Position numbers and translations under genes: made by a program
The notes under the pieces: model-generated
Seen by the model: only the letters and a program-made list of their open reading frames with translations
Told to the model about the DNA's origin: nothing
The model's database searches: none
Shown: positions 58,293-64,000 of the stretch, piece by piece
Layout: each line of letters opens with the position of its first letter
Position numbering within the stretch: the first letter of the stretch is position 1
Assembly (NCBI GenBank): GCA_035651595.1
Contig: DASRFJ010000277.1
Location: forward strand, 10,264-74,263
DNA from: JAFARZ01 sp035651595
Lineage (GTDB): Bacteria; Actinomycetota; Actinomycetes; Streptosporangiales; Streptosporangiaceae
Direction of reading: 5' to 3'
Length of the DNA: 64,000 nt

Positions 58293-60227
58293 CTACTTGT
58301 TACGCTGGAAAAAACTGAGCACCTCGGGGTTAGCCAGTGCGTTGGGGTCCGCGGCCTGCTCCGGCGCGGCGCCCAGCAGGATCTTGCGCACCGGGACCTC
58401 GAGCTTCTTCCCCGAGAGGGTGCGCGGAACCCCAGGTACCCGATGGATTTCGTCCGGCACGTGTCGCGGCGACAGCTGGGTCCGCAGCGCGGCGCGCAGC
58501 CGGGCGATCAGGTCCTCGTCGAGCTCGCATCCGTCCGCGAGCACCACGTAAAGGACCAGCCTGCCATCGCTCTGCTGCCCGGTCCTGGCCAGCTGACCGG
58601 TGTCCACCACCAAGCTATCGGCCACCTCGTCGAACGCCTCGACCACCCGGTAGAACTCGCTGGTGCCCATCCGCACCCCGCCGCGGTTCAGCGTGGCGTC
58701 GCTGCGTCCGTAGATCACGCAGCCGCCGTCGGGCAGCATCTCGATCCAGTCGCCGTGCCGCCACACGCCCGGGTAGGTGCCGAAGTAGCTGTCCCGGTAC
58801 CGCGCGTCATCAGGGTCGTTCCAGAACCCGACCGGCATCGACGGCATCGGCGCGGTCAGCACCAGCTCGCCGACCTCGCCGGTCACCGGCTTGCCCGCCG
58901 GATCGAACGCCTCGACCTTGGCGCCCAGGCAGCGGCCGGAGATCACGCCCGCACGGACCGGCAGCAACGGCGACGGCCCGACGAATCCGGTGCACAGGTC
59001 GGTCCCGCCGGAGAACGAACCGAGCAGCAGGTCCTGCTTGACCTCGCGGTACACCCAGTCGAAGCCCTCCGGGGGCAGCGGCGAGCCGGTCGACCCGATG
59101 GCGCGTAGCGCGGCCAGGTCCAGCTCGGTGCCCGGGTGCAGCCCCGCCTTCATGCTCGCCAGCAGGTACGGCGCGCCCAGCCCCAGGTAGTTGACCTGGT
59201 GCTCGGCGGCAAGCCGCCACAGCCGGTCCGGCGCCGGATAGGTCGCGCTCCCGTCGTACAGCACGATCGTCGTGCCGGTCAGCAGCCCGCTGGCCAGGTA
59301 GTTCCACATCATCCAGCCGGTCGTGGTGTACCAGGTGAACACGTCGCCGGGCCTGAGGTCCTGGTGCAGCGCCTGCGCCTTCAGGTGCTCGAGCACGATC
59401 CCGCCGTGGCCGTGCATGATCGGCTTCGGCAACCCGGTCGTCCCCGAGGAGTACACCACCCAGAGCGGATGGGAGAACTCCACCTCCGCGAACTCCGGCC
59501 CATCCGACGCCGTATTGCCGAGGTTGTCCCAGGACTCGGTGCCGACGGTGATCACCGCGGCCAGGCCGGGCAGCGCCGCCGCGACGTCGCGCACCATGTC
59601 CGCGCGGCTGAACTCCTTGCCGTTGTAAGTGTAGCCGCCGCAGGCGAACAGCACCTTCGGCTCGATCTGGGCGAACCGGTCGATCACGCTGCGGGCGCCG
59701 AAGTCCGGCGAGCAGGATGACCAGATCGCCCCGATGCTGGCGCTGGCCAGCAGCCCGATCACCGCCTCGGGCACGTTGGGCAGCAGCGCCGCGACCCGGT
59801 CACCCTTGCCGACCCCCAGCGCACGCAGGCCATGCGCCACCCGAGCGACCTCCCGCGCGAGGTCTGCGTAACTCAGCCGTCGCACATCATGTCGTTCTGA
59901 GATAGCGACAATCGCGGTCCTGTCCGGGTCGGTCCATGCGGTGCGGAGGGCGTTGCGAGCGTAGTTGAGCGTCGCGCCGGGGAACCAGTGCACATCCGGC
60001 ATGCTCTGGCCGGTGAGCACCGGGCCGCTCCCCCGGTCGCCGAGCACCTCGAAGTAGTCCCAGATCGACGACCAGAACCCGGCAAGGTCACTGACCGACC
60101 ATTCCCATAGCTCTTGGTAGTCGCCGAACGACTTGTCCAGCCAGGCCTGGTACCTGGTGACCCGGGCGTTTTTCCGGGTCTTCGCGTCCGGTTCCCACAG
60201 CGTCTGGCCGTACCCCTGCGCGGTCAT
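58293..60227 (-). CDS. acetoacetyl-CoA synthetase
   Basis: A 644-residue acyl-activating enzyme making acetoacetyl-CoA from acetoacetate, CoA and ATP. N-terminal ACAS_N domain (FWSSIWDYFEVLGDRGSGPV), AMP-binding motif YSSGTTGLPKPIMHGHGG, GGTDLCTGF, and the acyl-CoA hinge GRSDATLNRGGVRMGTSEFY. Length and these segments match acetoacetate-CoA ligases rather than acetyl-CoA synthetase. It starts 3 bp after the HAD gene, so the two form one unit. Confidence 0.92.
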   Translation of the reverse strand: MTAQGYGQTLWEPDAKTRKNARVTRYQAWLDKSFGDYQELWEWSVSDLAGFWSSIWDYFEVLGDRGSGPVLTGQSMPDVHWFPGATLNYARNALRTAWTDPDRTAIVAISERHDVRRLSYADLAREVARVAHGLRALGVGKGDRVAALLPNVPEAVIGLLASASIGAIWSSCSPDFGARSVIDRFAQIEPKVLFACGGYTYNGKEFSRADMVRDVAAALPGLAAVITVGTESWDNLGNTASDGPEFAEVEFSHPLWVVYSSGTTGLPKPIMHGHGGIVLEHLKAQALHQDLRPGDVFTWYTTTGWMMWNYLASGLLTGTTIVLYDGSATYPAPDRLWRLAAEHQVNYLGLGAPYLLASMKAGLHPGTELDLAALRAIGSTGSPLPPEGFDWVYREVKQDLLLGSFSGGTDLCTGFVGPSPLLPVRAGVISGRCLGAKVEAFDPAGKPVTGEVGELVLTAPMPSMPVGFWNDPDDARYRDSYFGTYPGVWRHGDWIEMLPDGGCVIYGRSDATLNRGGVRMGTSEFYRVVEAFDEVADSLVVDTGQLARTGQQSDGRLVLYVVLADGCELDEDLIARLRAALRTQLSPRHVPDEIHRVPGVPRTLSGKKLEVPVRKILLGAAPEQAADPNALANPEVLSFFQRNK

Positions 60228-60230
60228 GAT

Positions 60231-60974
60231 TTAAGCATGCCGGTGTCCGGTCAGGCTGGCTAGCAGCATCTGGGTGTCGGTGAGGTCGGGCAGCACGACG
60301 TCGGCGCCGGCCTCGCGCAGGTCCGCCGCCGTGGCGCGGCCGCTGGCCACCGCGACCGACCGCGCCTCGCCGATCTGGGCGGCCGCCACGTCGCGCACCG
60401 CGTCGCCGATGTACACGGTCGTGTGCTCGAAGTCCGCCTGGTACTTCTGCTCGGCGCGCTGCCTGGCGACGGTGAGCAGCGTGCCCCTGGGATAGGCCTC
60501 GGTGCCGAACCCGCCGACCTCGAGGTCCAGGTAGCGGTCGAGGCCGAACGCGGCGAGCTTGAGCACGGCGTTCGGCTTGCTGCTGCCGGTGAGCACCGAC
60601 TGGACCGTCGTGCCGAGGTCGTGCACCGCCTTGAGCGCGTCTGCGGCGCCGTCGAGCAACTGCCCGTGCGTGGCCAGGTCGGCGCGGCGCGTATGCATGG
60701 CGGCCGCCAGCTCCTGGCTGAACGGCTGGAGCAGTTCCTCGGCCGCGCCGCTCATATCCGCGCCGTTCAGCGCCAGCGCCTCGAAGAACACCTCGGGCTC
60801 GGACCGCCCGGCCATCTGCGGCAGCTGGACCAGTGGCCGGCCAGCCACTTTGGGGAACGCTTCCGCGTAGGCCGCCCGGCTGACCCGGGCAACGTCGACG
60901 AGCGTCAAGTCCACATTCCACAGGACCAGCAGGCGAGGTTTCATCCCGACCAGTACACCAGAGTTCGAAGCCAT
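60231..60974 (-). CDS. HAD-superfamily protein without nucleophile Asp
   Basis: A 247-residue HAD protein with a helical cap. Motif I, normally DxDxT, reads LWN20VDLT (AAT in the DNA), so the phosphorylated Asp is Asn. Motif II SVLTGSSKPN and motif IV-like YIGDAVRDVAAAQ are present. The substitution argues for lost or altered phosphatase activity. ATG 60944 is an alternative start. It is the first gene of the unit with acetoacetyl-CoA synthetase. Confidence 0.82.
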   Translation of the reverse strand: MASNSGVLVGMKPRLLVLWNVDLTLVDVARVSRAAYAEAFPKVAGRPLVQLPQMAGRSEPEVFFEALALNGADMSGAAEELLQPFSQELAAAMHTRRADLATHGQLLDGAADALKAVHDLGTTVQSVLTGSSKPNAVLKLAAFGLDRYLDLEVGGFGTEAYPRGTLLTVARQRAEQKYQADFEHTTVYIGDAVRDVAAAQIGEARSVAVASGRATAADLREAGADVVLPDLTDTQMLLASLTGHRHA

Positions 60975-61070
60975 TGCTCCCCATTATGGCTCGTAGCGGC
61001 CTCGTGCTTGCAACGGCACGGAACGCGAGGACGATGGACGGAGCGGGCGCGACCAGGAAGGAGGCGCAGC

Positions 61071-61940
61071 GTGCCAGCGACGCCGAACATCGCGCGGGTC
61101 TGGGACCACTGGCTCGGTGGCCACCTGGCGTGCGACGTCGACCGGGCCGCCGCGAAGCGCATCGAGGAGACCGTCCCGAGCGCGCCGGCGATGGCCGTGA
61201 GGTCCCGGCAGTTCCTCGGCCGTGCGGTCACCTGGGTCACGCGGCAGGGCGTGATCCAGTTCCTCGATCTCGGCGCGGGGATACCGACCCGCGCCGAGGC
61301 GAAGCTGCCCGGCGGCAAGACCGTGCGGGTCCGGCCGGTGCACGAACTGGCCCGGGAGGTCGCCCCGCACGCCCGCGCCGCGTACGTGGACAACGACGAG
61401 GTGGCGGTGTCCCAGTGCCTGGCGCTGCTGTCCGGCCCTGGCGTCGCGGTCGTCGGCGCCGACCTCCGCGACCCCGGCGCCGTGCTGGCCGGCCCGGCGC
61501 TGGAGGTGCTCGACATGTCCCGGCCCATCGCGCTGGTCCTGAGCTGCGTGCTGCACTACTTCTCGCCCGATGCGGCGCGGGAGATAACCGCCGGGTACGC
61601 GCGCCTGGTGCCGCCGGGGAGCTACGTGATCCTGTCGGCGATCGCGTGCGAACCCGGCATGCTCGGCCGGCTCCGCGAGGAAGCCGCGGGACGGCATCCC
61701 GTCGACGTGAACAGCTTCACCCCCGACGAGATCGGCGCGCTGTTCCGCGGCCTGGAGCTAGTCGAGCCGGGCATCGTGCCGGCCCGGGCGTGGCGCGGCG
61801 GCGCACCGGACCCCGGCCTGCGGCCGAGGGGCCCGGTGTACCTGCTCGCCGGAGTCGGCCGCAAGACGTTATTAGTTGCGAGGCCGGTCATCCCATGTGC
61901 GGATACCGGTAGTCGGCGGGTGGCACGAAGAGTTCCTTGA
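61071..61940 (+). CDS. DUF574 SAM-dependent methyltransferase-like protein
   Basis: A 289-residue protein of a family expanded in actinobacteria. N-terminus VPATPNIARVWDHWLGGHLA, SAM region FLDLGAGIPTRAE, and ARAAYVDNDEVAVSQCLALL. GGAGG lies seven bases before GTG 61071. The 3' end overlaps the convergent pruA gene by 53 bp. Substrate unknown. Confidence 0.87.
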   Translation: MPATPNIARVWDHWLGGHLACDVDRAAAKRIEETVPSAPAMAVRSRQFLGRAVTWVTRQGVIQFLDLGAGIPTRAEAKLPGGKTVRVRPVHELAREVAPHARAAYVDNDEVAVSQCLALLSGPGVAVVGADLRDPGAVLAGPALEVLDMSRPIALVLSCVLHYFSPDAAREITAGYARLVPPGSYVILSAIACEPGMLGRLREEAAGRHPVDVNSFTPDEIGALFRGLELVEPGIVPARAWRGGAPDPGLRPRGPVYLLAGVGRKTLLVARPVIPCADTGSRRVARRVP

Positions 61941-63516
61941 TCGTCCGGGCGGAGACCCAGCGGATCAGGTTGAAGATCGAGCCGGCCTTGTCGTTGGTAC
62001 CGCTGGCGCGACCGCCGCCGAACGGCTGCTGGCCGACGACCGCCCCGGTCGGCTTGTCGTTGATGTAGAAGTTGCCGGCCGAGTAGCGCAGGACGTCGGT
62101 GGCCTGGGCGATGGCGCTCCGGTCCGTGGCCATGATCGAGCCGGTCAGCGCGTAGGTGACGGCGTCCTTGGCGTGCTCGAGCATGGTCTCGTACTCGTTG
62201 TCCGGATAGACGTGCACGGCGAGGATCGGGCCGAAGTACTCGGTGGTGAAGATCTCGTCGGTGCGGTCCGTACCCGCCAGGATCGTCGGCCGCACGAAGT
62301 AGCCGTTGCTGTCGTCGACGGTGCCGCCGGTGAGCACGGTGATCGAGGGTGTGCTGTTTGCCCGTTGGAACGCGGCCTGGTGCTTGGCGAAGGCCCTCGC
62401 GTCGATGACCGCGCCCATGAACAGCGACAGGTCTTCGGTGACGTTGCCCATGGTGAGGCCGTTGACCTGCTCGACGAGCTGATCCTTGTGGGCTTGCCAG
62501 AAGGACTGGGGCAGGAAGGCGCGGGAAGCGGCGGAGCACTTCTGGCCCTGGTACTCGAACGCGCCGCGGATCAGCGCGGTGGTGACCGCCTGCGGGTCCG
62601 CGCTCGGGTGCGCGATGACGAAGTCCTTGCCGCCGGTCTCCCCCACGAGCCTTGGATAGTTGCGGTATCTAGCGATGTTCTCGCCGACCGTCCGCCACAG
62701 GTGCTGGAACGTCCCCGTGGAGCCGGTGAAGTGGATGCCGGCCAGGTCCGGATGGGTGAGCGCGACCTTGGACACCGCGATGCCGTCGCCGGTGACCAAG
62801 TTGATCACACCCGGCGGGAGGCCGGCCGCCTCGAGCAGCCGCATCGTGTAGTGCGCGGCGAGCTGCTGAGTTGGCGACGGCTTCCACACCACGACGTTGC
62901 CGAGCAACGCGGGCGTGGTGGGCAGGTTGCCGGCGATCGCGGTGAAGTTGAACGGCGTGATGGCGAGCACGAAGCCTTCCAGCGGCCGGTACTCCATCCG
63001 GTTCCACGTGTTCGGGGCCGATTCCGGCTGCTCGGTGTAGAGCTGCCTGGCGAAGGCCACGTTGTACCGCAGGAAGTCGATCAGCTCGCAGGCGGCGTCG
63101 ATCTCCGCCTGGTACGGCGACTTGGACTGGCCCAGCATCGTGGCCGCGTTCAGGGTGGCGCGCCACGTGGTGGACAGGAGTTCGGCCGCCTTGAGGAAGA
63201 TGGCGGCCCGGTCGTCGAAGCTGAGCTGGCGCCAGGCGGGCGCGGCCTGCTTGGCGGCGTGGATCGCCTCGGCCACGTCGACGTCGGTCGCGTTATGCAT
63301 GGTGCCGAGGACATGGCGGTGGTTGTGCGGCTGGACGACGTCGATCGCGTCGCCCTTGGCCATCCGCTGCTCACCGTTGATCGTCATCGTCAGCTCGGCC
63401 CGCTGCCCGGCCAGCTCCTTGATCTTGCTCTCCAGCGCGGCCCGTTCTGGGCTGCCGGGTGCGTACTGCCGGACCGGCTCGTTGGCCGGTGCCGGGACCC
63501 TGGAGACGGCGTCCAT
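61888..63516 (-). CDS. pruA: L-glutamate gamma-semialdehyde dehydrogenase
   Basis: A 542-residue aldehyde dehydrogenase that oxidises pyrroline-5-carboxylate/glutamate semialdehyde to glutamate in proline catabolism. The catalytic Glu is in LVGETGGKDFVIAHP, the catalytic Cys in FEYQGQKCSAASRAF; the N-terminus and TEQPESAPNTWNRMEYRPLE match the group 1 P5C dehydrogenases. ATG 63516 has GGGAG eight bases upstream. No proline dehydrogenase gene is in the window. Confidence 0.92.
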   Translation of the reverse strand: MDAVSRVPAPANEPVRQYAPGSPERAALESKIKELAGQRAELTMTINGEQRMAKGDAIDVVQPHNHRHVLGTMHNATDVDVAEAIHAAKQAAPAWRQLSFDDRAAIFLKAAELLSTTWRATLNAATMLGQSKSPYQAEIDAACELIDFLRYNVAFARQLYTEQPESAPNTWNRMEYRPLEGFVLAITPFNFTAIAGNLPTTPALLGNVVVWKPSPTQQLAAHYTMRLLEAAGLPPGVINLVTGDGIAVSKVALTHPDLAGIHFTGSTGTFQHLWRTVGENIARYRNYPRLVGETGGKDFVIAHPSADPQAVTTALIRGAFEYQGQKCSAASRAFLPQSFWQAHKDQLVEQVNGLTMGNVTEDLSLFMGAVIDARAFAKHQAAFQRANSTPSITVLTGGTVDDSNGYFVRPTILAGTDRTDEIFTTEYFGPILAVHVYPDNEYETMLEHAKDAVTYALTGSIMATDRSAIAQATDVLRYSAGNFYINDKPTGAVVGQQPFGGGRASGTNDKAGSIFNLIRWVSARTIKELFVPPADYRYPHMG

Positions 63517-63684
63517 CACTGTTACTCCCAGGTTGTCGGCTTCGTTGCCTTTGTCCTCTTATCCTCGCACGACCGCGCCTCGCCGGATGATCATGCCCAC
63601 CCAGCCCCCATCCGACGCCTGTCGATAAGCCGCAAGGGGGGAGGTGGGCGGGGGGGCGGGCGGCAGGCTCGATTGGCCTCGGTT

Positions 63685-63766
63685 AACGTGGCGGATTACC
63701 CCTTCGTGGTAACGCGGCCCTCGCGCACGGGGGTCGATCCTCCACGAAGGGGTAAACGTCCACGTT
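63685..63766. repeat. long inverted repeat in the spacer upstream of pruA
   Basis: 25-bp arms starting AACGTGG and containing TTACCCCTTCGTGG pair at 21 of 25 positions around a 32-base loop. The rest of the 387-bp spacer 63517-63903 contains a G-run and no recognisable gene. Confidence 0.8.
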
Positions 63767-63903
63767 GCTGGCGGGACTGCCGTGCGCTCCTATCCCGATA
63801 GACGCACACTGCACTCCAGCCACAGGCGGCGCGCGGCCACGCCCCGCGGCCTGCCGACTACCGGCACGACACGCGCCGAGGGTTTTCGGCGGCGCGGGTG
63901 CGG

Positions 63904-64000
63904 TTAGCGGATTTGGTCTTCGAGTTCTTGGGTGGCGTACCAGCCGAGTTCGTGGCCTTCGGCCTGGTCGACTTCGAACTCGGCATCCAGGTCGCCGGCG
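63904..64000 (-). CDS. C-terminal end of an unidentified protein (partial)
   Basis: The last 31 codons read EFEVDQAEGHELGWYATQEL then EDQIR and TAA. The acidic, regular codon use fits a real gene that enters the window from the right. Too short to assign. Confidence 0.5.
   Translation of the reverse strand, partial: AGDLDAEFEVDQAEGHELGWYATQELEDQIR

Noticed and set aside
1..64000. CRISPR arrays, tRNA or rRNA genes
   Set aside because: No regularly spaced repeats with unique spacers and no tRNA/rRNA sequence recognised apart from the tRNA-like part of tmRNA.

Overview
The window comes from a high-GC actinobacterium. Several independent signs agree: a mycothiol-dependent formaldehyde dehydrogenase, a sigE-rseA locus with tatB and mrp beside it, an ftsE-ftsX-smpB-ssrA block, DUF3117, DUF574 and DUF6758 proteins, a 180-kDa-class NAD-glutamate dehydrogenase, and frequent GTG/TTG starts. 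The secreted chitinase, alpha-galactosidase and HAF-type protein fit a soil saprophyte. Long G-rich tandem repeats and palindromic repeats in the spacers suggest a large, repeat-tolerant genome of the Streptosporangiales/Catenulisporales kind; the species cannot be named from the sequence.

Layout. 0-5.5 kb: an ABC ATPase, then an overlapping leftward run mscR, sulfotransferase, class IV aminotransferase, preceded by a PhzF protein and an HpnB-like glycosyltransferase. 5.7-11.6 kb: membrane proteins, a flotillin with a small NfeD-like partner, a YjbR protein, NAD kinase, and a frameshifted amidohydrolase. 12-21 kb: a 1006-residue regulator with SARP-type domains at the C-terminus, secreted proteins, a 5'-truncated aldo/keto reductase, and convergent chitinase and alpha-galactosidase genes. 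21.1-26.7 kb: a complete PTS-dependent dihydroxyacetone kinase module (GlpF, DhaK, DhaL, Enzyme I, DhaM, HPr) with an IclR regulator inserted in the opposite orientation and matching candidate operators. 27-32 kb: stress and redox genes, a HEAT-repeat protein, an intact-looking IS5-family element inserted in the last codons of a PHP-domain gene, and a DUF6758 gene.

32.2-37.9 kb is the most unusual part. Five paralogous genes for small secreted proteins lie in the same orientation, interrupted only by a NUDIX gene. All five messages carry a similar leader: a hairpin with covarying stem pairs and a GCGCAGGGU-type loop, then an inverted repeat around the Shine-Dalgarno sequence. Three have an ECF-type promoter (AACC, 16 bp, CGTC) upstream, and a fourth such promoter lies upstream of a fourth copy. 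I do not recognise the family or the leader.

38-53 kb is largely housekeeping: CitE-like lyase, Mrp, TatB, RseB-like lipoprotein, RseA, SigE, O-methyltransferase, DUF3117, tmRNA, a 6C-like RNA, a transpeptidase-family protein that has lost all three catalytic motifs, SmpB, FtsX, FtsE and RF2 (with an altered SPF tripeptide). Two inverted copies of a 188-bp repeat bracket 45.4-53.2 kb. 53.4-64 kb holds NAD-glutamate dehydrogenase, acetoacetyl-CoA synthetase, a HAD protein without its nucleophile Asp, a DUF574 methyltransferase and PruA.
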